A DNA stretch of 29,413 bases. It comes from a virus. The stretch is from the IMG/VR virus record IMGVR_UViG_3300027676_000004, positions 1 to 29,413 of that record. One strand, given 5' to 3'. The notes under the pieces are model-generated. The model was not told the DNA's origin and searched no databases. It was given only the letters and a program-made list of their open reading frames with translations. Positions 1 to 7,772 of the stretch are shown here, piece after piece (the first letter of the stretch is position 1; each line of letters begins with the position of its first letter). A program made the position numbers and the translations under genes.

Positions 1-1899
1 GAATGCATTACTTTTATAGGTAAAATAGACCCATTCGTTGATAAAGTCCCGCTGCGCTGTGATCTGTTGCGCTCCATTGTTCAATAGATTAAATTGGAAG
101 ACCTGATCGGGGATCTCCAAGTCTATCCTTTGCGACGCCACTTGAGAAGTAATAGTGATGCCCTGATTGCCAACAGTATAAACCCCCCTGTCCAGAGTGA
201 TAGAAGAAAAACTCGAAATACAGCCATACTCTGAATTGATTGTGAAAAAGTTAAAAGGAATTAAATCGAGCCCTGTAAAGACGAACCGAGACTGTTTGTT
301 GCTGAAACTGACGATCAACACGTCTTCGTTGGGAGATACGCTAGTAATTGGCTGAGGCACGCCGGCTGTGATATCGCCTCCAAATCCTGTCACATCTGAA
401 AAATAAGCGCTTGCTGCTGCTCCTTGATTGATGGGGGTCAAGATGGGATTATAGACGGTTTTTGGCGACGTAAGCGCAGCGAGAGACCCTGCAAAAGAAG
501 CAGTATAATAAGGCGTTCCGTTCTGACTAAAGATCACCGTGTCTTGCAGATAAATTTGAGAGTTGGCTGTGGATGTTTGAATCACTGGGCCAAAAAATAG
601 CAGCCGATCTTTAAAGCCCAAAATCATCTGGGCCCCCACCAGGTAATATTGTCCTGCTGGAGAGTCGTCTATGGAAAAAACGCTGCCAACCGAAAGAGGG
701 GGAGCGAAGTTCACCCATCCTTTATGTCCATTGAGGACAGGAGCGGTGACGCTTCCATTGGTTGGGTCTCCATCATACCAGCGAATACAATCTTTCGTGG
801 TGTCGGAGCGATTGGTGAGATATTGGACGATGCCTGGAGTGTAGGTATCTGTTGCAAGATTGGCATAAGGGAGCTTGATCTCAACGGTAAGAGAAGCAAA
901 TGTCCCGCTTGTAGAAATGACATACCCCGATTGAAAGTTAAGCGTGGCTGCATTGGCAGCACTGCTTGCACCGAATTCATTCAAAAAGACAAAGTCCCCC
1001 ACCACAAGAGGACAGTTTGTGATCACAAGGGTCAGCGTCGTCGCTGTTTGGGCAGAGAAGCTAATAGAAGCCTCGGGAGCATATTGCATCCCGATATTTG
1101 TCGTGGTAAAAGGAGCTGTCACGCCATTTGTAACCCAAAAAGCCCCTTCGTAATTCGTGGACCAATATTGTTGATAATCTTGCCCATTCCAAGAAGTAGG
1201 CGTTACAACTGTTTTTGCAAGATAACTAGGATAATTGTAAGGGAAAATGGCGGCTGGGTTTTTATAGAAGCTCACATCGTAGATGTTGTAGGGAGAAGAG
1301 GTGAGAATGTTGTAGGAATAGGTGGGATCAAAGGCTAACGTTCCTGGGAAATTATTGGCTCCCATGACGAGATCTTCCAATCCCAAAACAGGAAGATCGG
1401 GATAGTATCTAAAAACAGCCGTGACTGTACTTCCTGCTTGAGCAGGGATCAGAATTGCCCCTGTCGCATAATCAATTGTATTGGGACCGCCTGTCCCTGT
1501 GGGGGTCAGATAGCCGTCCATGGTGGGATCGGTATAGGTAACCGGGCCTGTGGAACCGACAATGGTCACGCTGCCAGGGATGATGTTTCCATTCGCTTGC
1601 AATGCGACAGACGTAGGAGGCATCGTCGCATTTAAATAAGGGCCTGTAAGAAGGTTTCCATTGCCAGATCCATCCAAAGTAATTTTGTAAGGAGGAGAAG
1701 GCCCCGTATAAGGCTGCAATGTGGAATTGAAGTATCTCTCGAGACGATTAAGGGCTGTCGTGCCACGTTTTCTTTTAACACGACCGCGCCATTGATAGGC
1801 ATTGATTAGGATAGGGAAGGAATCATTGTCGATAAAAAAAGGCTCTTGATCTGTCCTTATCCCCTGCTGAACAGGGCCGACAATGATTTTCTCGCCCAT
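1..1899 (-). CDS. P22 gp10-like DNA stabilization / tail hub protein, partial (3' end off window)
   Basis: The frame is open from an ATG at 1899 to base 1, giving 633 codons with no stop, so the C-terminus lies outside the window. The N-terminus (MGEKIIVGPVQQGIRTDQEP, then residues ILINAYQWRGRVKRKRG) matches what I recall of packaged-DNA stabilization proteins of P22-like and crAss-like podoviruses, which plug the portal vertex and join head to tail. The rest is Gly/Thr/Ser/Asn-rich and beta-like, as expected for a virion protein. The ATG lies two bases after the stop of the upstream tail gene, so the two are probably co-translated. The family call is from memory of the N-terminal motif and is fairly firm; the exact role is inferred. 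Confidence 0.75.
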   Translation of the reverse strand, partial: MGEKIIVGPVQQGIRTDQEPFFIDNDSFPILINAYQWRGRVKRKRGTTALNRLERYFNSTLQPYTGPSPPYKITLDGSGNGNLLTGPYLNATMPPTSVALQANGNIIPGSVTIVGSTGPVTYTDPTMDGYLTPTGTGGPNTIDYATGAILIPAQAGSTVTAVFRYYPDLPVLGLEDLVMGANNFPGTLAFDPTYSYNILTSSPYNIYDVSFYKNPAAIFPYNYPSYLAKTVVTPTSWNGQDYQQYWSTNYEGAFWVTNGVTAPFTTTNIGMQYAPEASISFSAQTATTLTLVITNCPLVVGDFVFLNEFGASSAANAATLNFQSGYVISTSGTFASLTVEIKLPYANLATDTYTPGIVQYLTNRSDTTKDCIRWYDGDPTNGSVTAPVLNGHKGWVNFAPPLSVGSVFSIDDSPAGQYYLVGAQMILGFKDRLLFFGPVIQTSTANSQIYLQDTVIFSQNGTPYYTASFAGSLAALTSPKTVYNPILTPINQGAAASAYFSDVTGFGGDITAGVPQPITSVSPNEDVLIVSFSNKQSRFVFTGLDLIPFNFFTINSEYGCISSFSSITLDRGVYTVGNQGITITSQVASQRIDLEIPDQVFQFNLLNNGAQQITAQRDFINEWVYFTYKSNAF

Positions 1900-1900
1900 C

Positions 1901-2509
1901 TCATATCACCATGAATCCGAAGAACATATTGTTTACCCCGCTAGTTTGTCCGCTCAATGTGATGCTGGTCGTTGTTCTGGTAATAGTCCTTGGGATAGCG
2001 CTTTCCACGTCAAAAAATAAATAATACGTGGCGTATGGAAGAGCGGCAGCGAAGGTGATGACTATTTGGGAAGTGCCAGCGGATGGAGCCGTTTGAACGA
2101 TGCCGTTCATTGAAGCGATATTTACAGAGAGCGTATTGAGAATGGGAGTAATATTCCCAGGAGCCGTTAGACTCTGAAAAGCCGTCATGCACTTAACGAA
2201 CGGCAAGTACCCGTTGATTTGCGCTCCAGAAGAGGGCTTGGCTGCTGTGTAGGTTTCCAAGTATGTCGTCGCATTCCCGAATGATTTGGAATAAAGTTGT
2301 GTCTGATTGGCATTGAGTGCTGGATCGCTGCCTGGCACTGTGAAAGTAACGCTCACATGAGTCCCATTCGGGAATTCATCATCGTTAAAGGTGATATGAT
2401 CGACGCCCCAAATCTGCGCATTGGCATCATTATTCACCTGCATGAGAGGCTGGTCATCCGAGGGATCATTAGGCCCATTAGGAATGCCTAGAGTATAAGT
2501 AATCGTCAT
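1901..2509 (-). CDS. small podoviral tail-associated protein
   Basis: 202 residues, beta-rich. The start is taken at the ATG at 2509 because it overlaps the upstream stop (ATGA) and because the protein then begins MTITYTLGIPNGPNDPSDDQ. This beginning, followed by a segment like WGVDHITFNDDEFPNGTHV, resembles a family of small virion proteins found next to gp10-like genes in podoviruses. Residues from about 90 on contain repeated Thr/Ser/Ala stretches. An upstream in-frame start at 2611 would overlap the previous gene by about 100 bases and adds residues with no recognisable character, so it is not preferred. The function is inferred from position between the gp4-like and gp10-like genes; the structural role is not proven. 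Confidence 0.65.
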   Translation of the reverse strand: MTITYTLGIPNGPNDPSDDQPLMQVNNDANAQIWGVDHITFNDDEFPNGTHVSVTFTVPGSDPALNANQTQLYSKSFGNATTYLETYTAAKPSSGAQINGYLPFVKCMTAFQSLTAPGNITPILNTLSVNIASMNGIVQTAPSAGTSQIVITFAAALPYATYYLFFDVESAIPRTITRTTTSITLSGQTSGVNNMFFGFMVI

Positions 2510-3669
2510 GTTGAACCCTGACCTATGTTGTTGTAGTTGCTTTGTCCTTGAAGATCCGAGAAGATCGTCGGCGTTCTTGTGCTCGTAAATTGCCGCTGGC
2601 TTCTTTTCCAAACCAACGTCTCTTGTTCTTTGAAGAGAGGCTCATAGAACATGAACTGTTCATTGTCGCCCGTATCCGCTAGGATCTTCCTTGCAGCGCC
2701 TCTAGCGATATACTCTGCCATATAGCCAAACGGGATCGCTGCGGTTGTATTTAAGAAGGCGCAAGGGCTCAAATAGGCGTCCAACTCGATGAGATAAGAA
2801 ATGTCTGGAGGAGGTCTGACTTCTAGAATGTTGTTATAGAACAAAATGGCACGAGGAAGCCCTTGTTGATAGAAATAGCATTGTGCTTGGATATTGTTCC
2901 CAGGAGGAATGACAGTTGGGAAAATCACATTGGCAACGCCCGTGTTATAGTTCACGGTGTTTAACATTGTGGTATAGCCACCAGCAAGACCAGCATTGCC
3001 AAAAGGAGCTAGGCCTGGGGTCATCAGAAGGCCGTAGGTATCGCCTCCCGTGTCCCCCGCAAGGAATTGCCCGCTGTCCGCAACCGTGACGTTTTTCCCA
3101 TTGTTATCTGTAGAAATGAAGTAAACGGCGGAATAAACGGAGGTAACTGGGATAGTTGTTTGAAAGGTATTCGTGTAGATCGGATCGGTGTTAGAGCCAT
3201 ATTGCACGATCCCCGACATATCGATATGTCCAGGAAGCGCAGGGAAATAAGGCAGCGTGATGATATAAGGTTCATTTGTCGGTTGTCCTGTTCCTATCGC
3301 TGCGGGATTGAGAGATTGCAGATAATTGGGCCATAGATTGTAGAACGTGTTTCTTTCTGTGTAGAAAGGCATCTGGATGCCATTGACGAAAGCGGGCGTC
3401 GTGAATCCTTGATAAAGGGGATAAAGCCCTATCATTTGATTGCCAGGCTCCGTCTGCACGCTATAGAGGGGCATGTTGTACTGAGTGAAGCCAGGCGTCG
3501 TTTGGAACTGATACTTCGTCTTGAGATCAAAGAGTTGGATGCGGGCGTCCACATCCATCAGCCAGAAACGGTTAATGTAATCGATGATTAGATTGTCCGT
3601 GATCTGGGCATTGGAAGGAGTTTTGATGATCCTTCGGACGTAGGTGATGATGTCCTGAAGAAGATTAAT
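2506..3669 (-). CDS. P22 gp4-like head-tail adaptor / tail tubular protein, probable ATT start
   Basis: 387 residues when read from an ATT at 3669; the first ATG (3558) would remove 37 codons. The extra N-terminus (NLLQDIITYVRRIIKTPSNA, then a segment with DYINRFWLMDVDAR) continues the typical beginning of this podoviral tail family, so the upstream start is preferred. An AGG-containing ribosome binding site lies about six bases before the ATT, and the ATT overlaps the stop of the preceding gene (ATTAA). The C-terminal part has the family-like pattern YIARGAARKILADTGDNEQF and KRSQRQFTSTRTPTIFS. The protein would form the ring or tube below the portal. The family is recognised from memory; the ATT start is an inference. 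Confidence 0.72.
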   Translation of the reverse strand: MNLLQDIITYVRRIIKTPSNAQITDNLIIDYINRFWLMDVDARIQLFDLKTKYQFQTTPGFTQYNMPLYSVQTEPGNQMIGLYPLYQGFTTPAFVNGIQMPFYTERNTFYNLWPNYLQSLNPAAIGTGQPTNEPYIITLPYFPALPGHIDMSGIVQYGSNTDPIYTNTFQTTIPVTSVYSAVYFISTDNNGKNVTVADSGQFLAGDTGGDTYGLLMTPGLAPFGNAGLAGGYTTMLNTVNYNTGVANVIFPTVIPPGNNIQAQCYFYQQGLPRAILFYNNILEVRPPPDISYLIELDAYLSPCAFLNTTAAIPFGYMAEYIARGAARKILADTGDNEQFMFYEPLFKEQETLVWKRSQRQFTSTRTPTIFSDLQGQSNYNNIGQGST

Positions 3670-3811
3670 AAATTACCTCGTTTCTCCCATATCTTTTGAT
3701 CCCTAGCCATTTGCGAATATTTCGAGTGCGGCAATCGCACCAGTATTTCCCTTCCCAATGGCCGCAATCTGCTCGGTGTTTTGTCAGCTTTTTCTTAGGA
3801 AGCTGCCTCAA
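3665..3811 (-). CDS. 48-residue Cys/His mini-protein (TTG start)
   Basis: A very short frame starting at TTG 3811, where the stop of the upstream gene (TGA) overlaps the start as TTGA. It reads LRQLPKKKLTKHRADCGHWE and then GKYWCDCRTRNIRKW, ending two residues after NEV. The C-x-x-H and C-x-C pairs could bind one metal ion, and the protein is strongly basic. Its TAA overlaps the ATT proposed as start of the next gene. The exact fit between two neighbours, with a start/stop overlap at each end, is the main support. I know no family for it. Confidence 0.5.
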   Translation of the reverse strand: MRQLPKKKLTKHRADCGHWEGKYWCDCRTRNIRKWLGIKRYGRNEVIY

Positions 3812-4383
3812 AACCCGCTAGCCCCCATAAAAATCGACTTCTTCTCTGAAACCGGATAAGCGTCGAGTCTCTGTATGGTTTTATCTACGGACATTGATCC
3901 GTGATAGATCACCCCGCTTCCCTGCTCTCTAACTGTGTCTGACATGAAAAAGCGGTGATACACAGCCCCTTTGATCCGCTCGGCGAGATATCTAGGCCCA
4001 AAGACAGGTATATTGACAGGAACTTCCCACCATTCCGCAGCAATCCCGCCATAAGGTTTTGTCCAAAGCTCGATCGATTCGCCGACGATTTCCTTATTTT
4101 CTGCGATGAATTGGACGTATTGCTTATCTGCTTCCCAATCCTTGCGGAATGCCTCATTGAACTTGTCTTTTCCCATGATCGAGCGCTTAGGCGTCAGATA
4201 GACCGCATTGACCTTGGCGGCCATCTCTTTCATGGAGAGTTTGGTCTGAGGCTCAGACTCTTCCTTAGGGGCGGCAGCCACCTTGTCTAAGGTCATTTCC
4301 TTGATGCTTTCTTCCGTCTTCTGAAGTTGATCGGCGACTTTTTCTAATTCTTTCTTTGCGTTGATAGGTTCTTTTTCTGTCAT
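3808..4383 (-). CDS. hypothetical protein, coiled-coil N-terminus, in virion module
   Basis: 191 residues with a clear ribosome binding site (GAGGACATC before ATG). Residues 1-55 are charged and rich in Lys/Glu (MTEKEPINAKKELEKVADQL), consistent with a coiled coil or disordered arm. The second half has aromatic motifs (AAEWWEVPVNIPVFGPRY) followed by AERIKGAVYHRFF. It lies between the beta-rich FCCH-like gene and the gp4-like tail gene in the same leftward operon, so a structural or assembly role is likely, but I do not recognise the family. Confidence 0.6.
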   Translation of the reverse strand: MTEKEPINAKKELEKVADQLQKTEESIKEMTLDKVAAAPKEESEPQTKLSMKEMAAKVNAVYLTPKRSIMGKDKFNEAFRKDWEADKQYVQFIAENKEIVGESIELWTKPYGGIAAEWWEVPVNIPVFGPRYLAERIKGAVYHRFFMSDTVREQGSGVIYHGSMSVDKTIQRLDAYPVSEKKSIFMGASGF

Positions 4384-4455
4384 GATGTCCTCGCATTTGA
4401 TGTAGTACTAAACTTTTTAATACATGTATTTAAGAGGGAAATCAATAAAGATTTT

Positions 4456-4878
4456 TTAGGAGGGAGAAATATTGATGAAGCTGCCAGGGATAGACGTCCC
4501 CGTATTGGATCTTCCAGAGGAATTCGTTGTGCCGTTGTTTATATCTCCTATAGCTAGGATTTGAGGCTGAGTGGTGTTGGAAGTTGGATTGGCTGTAAAG
4601 ACGTCAAAATTCTGGGAATAGATGCTTAAAACGACTTGATTGGCGGCAGGGATCGATAGGACATAGCCCGTCTGTTCGTTTAGCTGCCTGCATCCGTACA
4701 TTTGAGGGATAATCAATCGAACCAACTGCCCGATCACATAGTTATGATTGACCGTTGTAGTCACGGTTGTTGTCTGTCCCAAACCAATTGCCGAGATATT
4801 GAACCAATTGGGCGCATAGTATTGCGGATTAATCGGCGGGTTGCTTTCTGGCGGGACAGGCCCGATAATAAAACTCAT
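4456..4878 (-). CDS. small FCCH-like beta-rich virion protein, short paralogue of the next gene upstream
   Basis: 140 residues. The middle (TTTVTTTVNHNYVIGQLVRL, then IPQMYGCRQLNEQTGYVLSI) can be aligned with about residues 195-300 of the 364-residue protein at 4919-6013, including the shared pattern QPQILAIGDINNGT versus FPQMIAVGDVNTGG. The two therefore look like products of a duplication, this one keeping a single domain. The H-x-(Y/L)-x-(I/V)-G turn is typical of what databases call ubiquitin-activating E1 FCCH domain-like repeats in phage structural proteins. It probably decorates the capsid or belongs to the tail. A terminator-like hairpin separates it from the upstream gene. Confidence 0.6.
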   Translation of the reverse strand: MSFIIGPVPPESNPPINPQYYAPNWFNISAIGLGQTTTVTTTVNHNYVIGQLVRLIIPQMYGCRQLNEQTGYVLSIPAANQVVLSIYSQNFDVFTANPTSNTTQPQILAIGDINNGTTNSSGRSNTGTSIPGSFINISPS

Positions 4879-4883
4879 AGATT

Positions 4884-4912
4884 CCTAAAATAAAGGGGGC
4901 ATTTCTGCCCCC
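4884..4912 (-). terminator. intrinsic terminator between the two FCCH-like genes
   Basis: Read leftward: stem GGGGGCA, tetraloop GAAA, stem TGCCCCC, followed by a T-rich tract (TTTATTTT). The seven-base-pair GC-rich stem and the U tract are classic. It lies between the stop at 4919 and the next start at 4878, so it probably attenuates rather than ends the operon, giving more transcript for the capsid and 364-residue genes than for the tail genes. Confidence 0.75.
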
Positions 4913-4918
4913 AGGTTA

Positions 4919-6013
4919 TCAACCAAATGTCGCATTCCAGTAGATAACGTTTCCGTTGGCGCCTACCAGAGAAGAAGAAGCGTCTGATACAGCCGCTCCC
5001 ACTCCAACGATAAAGCCTTGGGATGTGTTATTTACGAAAGCTCCATTGATTGCAGGGCCGTTGATGGTATTGAAACCATTGACGACAGGAGGAGGATACA
5101 GCTGAGATCCGCTAGAAATAGCGGTTCCGCCCGTATTCACATCGCCCACTGCAATCATCTGCGGGAATGTCACCCCTACCATCTGAGCAACCGTTAGGTT
5201 GGTATTGAAGGCGGTATATCCCGTAGAATTGATGCTCACAACCACAGTCGTCGAGTTCGTTACCGAGACAACGTATCCATAGATCGGAGATCCAGGGATT
5301 TGGTTGTCTGGCAGAGAATTCAACTGAGTAGTTCCCCATTGCTGAGGAATTCTAAACGCCACTTCACTGCCCACAAGCAAGTTGTGAGGAGTTGTGGTGA
5401 CGATAGTGGTCGTGGTACCGGTTGTGATCGCTTCGATGAAAGACACGCCAGGAGCGTACAGGAAAGGATAAAGCACCTTTTTCACTGTGGCGCCGGCTGG
5501 AGATGCCGACAAAGCGGTATAGTTAGAGCCTGCTCCAGGCCATACTACAGAGAAGTGATTGGCATCGCCAACAGCACTAATCACGAAAGGTATACCGGAA
5601 ATTTGAGGCATACCAGTTGTAGAGGATTGGAAGAGTCCTTGAAATACCACGATGTCGCCTACGGAATAACCGTGGGCAGTCACGTTGAAGACGATCGGGT
5701 TAGCGGCCGTCGCACCAATGATTTGTTGCGAAGGACCATATTGTAATGAAAGTCCTGCTGAGAACGTGCTGATCCCATTGCTTGTGACAACGCCAGTTGT
5801 CAAAACGGGAGTTACGTTAAACAGGTCTACCGCTGCAAATCCTTGACCCATCAAAGCGTTCCAATAAGCTTTTGGAATGCCATGGTTGGCGGGAGTTGCA
5901 AAGGCTGAATAGTTATATAACCATACCTGATTCGGCTGAAACGGCAGGTTGATATATTGTGTTCCACCCGTAGAGGTGAAAACTCCGGACGCTTGTCTTT
6001 GATATTCAGTCAT
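4919..6013 (-). CDS. FCCH-domain-like capsid/tail accessory protein
   Basis: 364 residues with a strong ribosome binding site (AAGGAGGGACTT before ATG). It is Thr/Ser/Gly/Val-rich and beta-like. Two FCCH-like repeats are visible: near residues 105-170 (TAHGYSVGDIVVFQGLFQ, then ISGIPFVISAVGDANHFSVV) and near 195-270 (TTPHNLLVGSEVAFRIPQQW, then YGYVVSVTNSTTVVVS). Such repeats are common in phage virion proteins and are thought to be small beta domains for decoration or attachment. It lies directly downstream of the capsid gene, eleven bases away, as decoration proteins often do. The fold call is from memory; the role is inferred. Confidence 0.65.
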   Translation of the reverse strand: MTEYQRQASGVFTSTGGTQYINLPFQPNQVWLYNYSAFATPANHGIPKAYWNALMGQGFAAVDLFNVTPVLTTGVVTSNGISTFSAGLSLQYGPSQQIIGATAANPIVFNVTAHGYSVGDIVVFQGLFQSSTTGMPQISGIPFVISAVGDANHFSVVWPGAGSNYTALSASPAGATVKKVLYPFLYAPGVSFIEAITTGTTTTIVTTTPHNLLVGSEVAFRIPQQWGTTQLNSLPDNQIPGSPIYGYVVSVTNSTTVVVSINSTGYTAFNTNLTVAQMVGVTFPQMIAVGDVNTGGTAISSGSQLYPPPVVNGFNTINGPAINGAFVNNTSQGFIVGVGAAVSDASSSLVGANGNVIYWNATFG

Positions 6014-6024
6014 AAGTCCCTCCT

Positions 6025-6453
6025 TTAAGGTCCAGCGCTAGACGAGAGTCTAGTGCTTAGAAGGTTACGAATGCCTGTATCTTGGGTGATCGCTTGCGCT
6101 TGAGCAAACTTCACCGCCAGAGTGGCGTTTTGGGCTAACATGCCGGAATAGTAAGGATCGCGATAAATCAAGTTCATGGAATATCCATCTTGATTTATGT
6201 GCGTGATCGCTTGCTTGCCTAATACAGTGTTGTAATAGACATCGCCGCCGTTTTTGGACGTTCCACGTGAAACAGGCGCCTCAGAACTGGTTAGTATTCG
6301 GATATTGAATACGTTTCCATACTCGGAAGGCAGCGCTGACGTGTTGGTAGGATAGTCCCATTGGTTCTTGAATCCAGATCCAACAAGGCTATCAAAATCC
6401 GTTTGCAGCTCAGTCGAACTCAACATGAAATATGATGAGCGGACTGGGCCAGT
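6025..6453 (-). CDS. major capsid protein, N4-gp56 type, exon 2 (C-terminal 142 residues)
   Basis: Starts at the ACT codon right after the proposed intron. Read from there it begins TGPVRSSYFMLSSTELQTDF and continues with segments such as WDYPTNTSALPSEYGNVFNI and EAPVSRGTSKNGGDVYYNTV, typical of the C-terminal half of N4-gp56-family capsid proteins. Joined to exon 1 it gives RFG|TGPVR, which is the continuous family motif as I remember it, and a 323-residue product of normal length. Taken alone, the first ATG of this piece would be at 6456 inside the intron end, with no good ribosome binding site. So it is best read as a spliced exon and not as a separate gene. Confidence 0.75.
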   Translation of the reverse strand, partial: TGPVRSSYFMLSSTELQTDFDSLVGSGFKNQWDYPTNTSALPSEYGNVFNIRILTSSEAPVSRGTSKNGGDVYYNTVLGKQAITHINQDGYSMNLIYRDPYYSGMLAQNATLAVKFAQAQAITQDTGIRNLLSTRLSSSAGP

Positions 6454-6970
6454 CAATCTGTTACTTTTGTGACCAACCTTCCGGAATTTCCAGATAATTG
6501 GCGGGGACTTTCTCTACTTATCCCTCTCTATGTTTCCATAGAGTTCAGAGCACCGCATCTCTCTTTCTGTTATTAGACCAAATTTGCAATTAGATCCATA
6601 TTCAGAAGAAGAGTCTTCTCGCTTGCTACGTTCACGGTCCGATTTTTCAATCGGTTCCGCCTTGTTGTCGCCGTCAATATCCTTATCTCTCCACAAAGAA
6701 CCGCCAGAATTGCGGAATTGCCGCGCTTCTATCATCTTTCGGTCCACTTCGTTGAGATCTAAGTTATCATGCATAAATTGCCTAGTGCGCCAAGTACCAT
6801 TGTGTTTGTCTAGTACCGCCATACAGAGGTCGCAGAATTTATAAAATTCGCAAGCCTCTATCACCACGGTAAATTCGCCTCTATCGCACTGACATTTATC
6901 ACATGTTAAATTCATATTACGCTGCGAGTTCCAAGTCAATCAGAGAAGATTTTACTTCGGCACACATTTT
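6454..6970 (-). ncRNA. probable group I self-splicing intron in the capsid gene (517 nt)
   Basis: The exon 1 end ATTCGGT can pair with GCCGAA nine bases into the intron: UUCGGU/GCCGAA, six pairs with the U.G wobble exactly at the 5' splice site, which is the hallmark of a group I P1 helix. The intron's last base is G, also as required. Removing 6454-6970 restores the capsid frame and motif. Near the 3' end there is a perfect hairpin CTCTATG-GAAA-CATAGAG followed by AAGTAGAGAAAGTCC, resembling P8 and the S element, and a further hairpin CTGGAAATTCCGG like P9. I could not assign P3 and P7 by eye, so the group I class is well supported at the ends but not proven in the core. Confidence 0.68.
6514..6915 (-). 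CDS. intron-encoded zinc-ribbon protein of unknown function
   Basis: 133 residues from the ATG at 6915; a TTG at 6939 would add eight. It starts MNLTCDKCQCDRGEF and shows C5-x-x-C8, C10, C22 and C28-x-x-C31, suggesting one or two bound zinc ions. After this come a charged helix (DLNEVDRKMIEARQF) and a Ser/Glu/Arg-rich tail. Its start lies one base after the TAA that ends capsid reading in unspliced message (TAATATG), so it could be translated by re-initiation from unspliced RNA. Position suggests a homing endonuclease or maturase remnant, but no HNH, GIY-YIG or LAGLIDADG motif is clear. The 3' part overlaps the putative ribozyme core. Confidence 0.45.
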   Translation of the reverse strand: MNLTCDKCQCDRGEFTVVIEACEFYKFCDLCMAVLDKHNGTWRTRQFMHDNLDLNEVDRKMIEARQFRNSGGSLWRDKDIDGDNKAEPIEKSDRERSKREDSSSEYGSNCKFGLITEREMRCSELYGNIERDK

Positions 6971-7513
6971 ACCGAATCTGTCCATACCTTCGATACCAGA
7001 CATGAACTTGTACGCATTGTTCGTGTCTAATGTCGTGGCGACTAAGCTAAAATCAGATACCCCAAGGTTAGTTGGGTTATCTCCATTGCTTCCGCCTCCA
7101 GCATAAATTTGGCTAGCAGCAGAAAGAATGTAATCGCGGAGGATCAAATCCTCTGCTTGACGCATCGCAACTGCAAGCCTCTCGGAGACCCAGGCGAGAA
7201 CGCCCTCTTGGTCTTGCAAGATAACTTGTTCGTTGATGATACAGCCAGTTCCAAAAAACGCCATCTGCGCGTCTATAATATCGCGCTGTGGCACCTGCGC
7301 TGGGGGATCAATCCCCGAGTTCCCCAACTGAACTGTTGGAGGAACCAACGCTTTTGGTCTCATGAAACGAGCTGTCGTCCCGGCGTTAGGTGGCATCGAC
7401 ATCTTGTCGCAGACCAAAATGTAGTTCATGGTAGGCGTCGGCACATACAACATCGCAGGAGCTAAGCTCTGCAAGATGAGAGGGCCGAGATTACCGGTCG
7501 TAGTAATTGACAT
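6971..7513 (-). CDS. major capsid protein, N4-gp56 type, exon 1 (N-terminal 181 residues)
   Basis: Start at ATG 7513, preceded by GAGGTAATC. Family features: MSITTTGNLGPLILQSL at the N-terminus, then NYILVCDKMSMPPNAGTTAR and FMRPKALVPPTVQLG, which is the conserved beginning of N4-gp56-like capsid proteins with the HK97 fold. The middle has QDQEGVLAWVSERLAVAMRQ and AEDLILRDYIL. Without splicing, reading would continue into the intron and stop at 6917 after 198 residues, making a truncated capsid protein. It lies downstream of the scaffold-like gene, as usual, though a rightward cassette is inserted between them. Confidence 0.8.
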
Positions 7514-7577
7514 GATTACCTCAATTGTCAATTAGTCCTTCTTGATCTTCAGTTCACGGTGACGAACCCGTTTTTTC

Positions 7578-7591
7578 GTTCTATTTAGAAC
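7578..7591. promoter_or_regulatory. 14-bp palindrome upstream of the capsid gene
   Basis: GTTCTATTTAGAAC is a perfect six-base inverted repeat with a two-base centre, 65 bases before the capsid start. It could be an operator or the base of an RNA hairpin. Further upstream, around 7618-7640, CGACGAA and TTCGTCG form another seven-base inverted repeat. Apart from these, I see no convincing gene in 7514-7772; a rightward frame there (7604-7870) has no recognisable protein character and overlaps the next real gene. Confidence 0.35.
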
Positions 7592-7741
7592 ATCCGATTT
7601 CGAGTGGGTTATGACCCCGACGAAGGCCAATTTCGTCGTAGCGATATCGCTCGCATGGGCGTAGATAGGCAGCGATCTAGATACGCGCCTAGTTCTGTTA
7701 ATAGTAAAGAAATAATTTTAGATCAAGTAATTAACGAGATA

Positions 7742-7750
7742 TGGTATAGT
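7742..7750 (+). promoter_or_regulatory. extended -10 promoter for the rightward 7773-8207 cassette
   Basis: TGGTATAGT: an extended -10 (TG-N-TATAGT) 23 bases before the MDW-family start codon. No good -35 is seen. A similar TGGTAGAAT stands 22 bases before the related gene at 14251, which suggests a shared promoter type for these cassettes. Confidence 0.45.
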
Positions 7751-7772
7751 AGACGCCAAATGGAGATAAATT

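Noticed and set aside
649-1338. 229-residue rightward frame
   Set aside because: It is the antisense of the partial gp10-like gene, with no ribosome binding site and an Arg/Cys/Ile composition typical of a shadow frame.
6454-6970. Intein in the capsid protein
   Set aside because: The insertion has an in-frame stop and lacks an N-terminal Cys/Ser block or a C-terminal His-Asn motif, so RNA splicing fits better.
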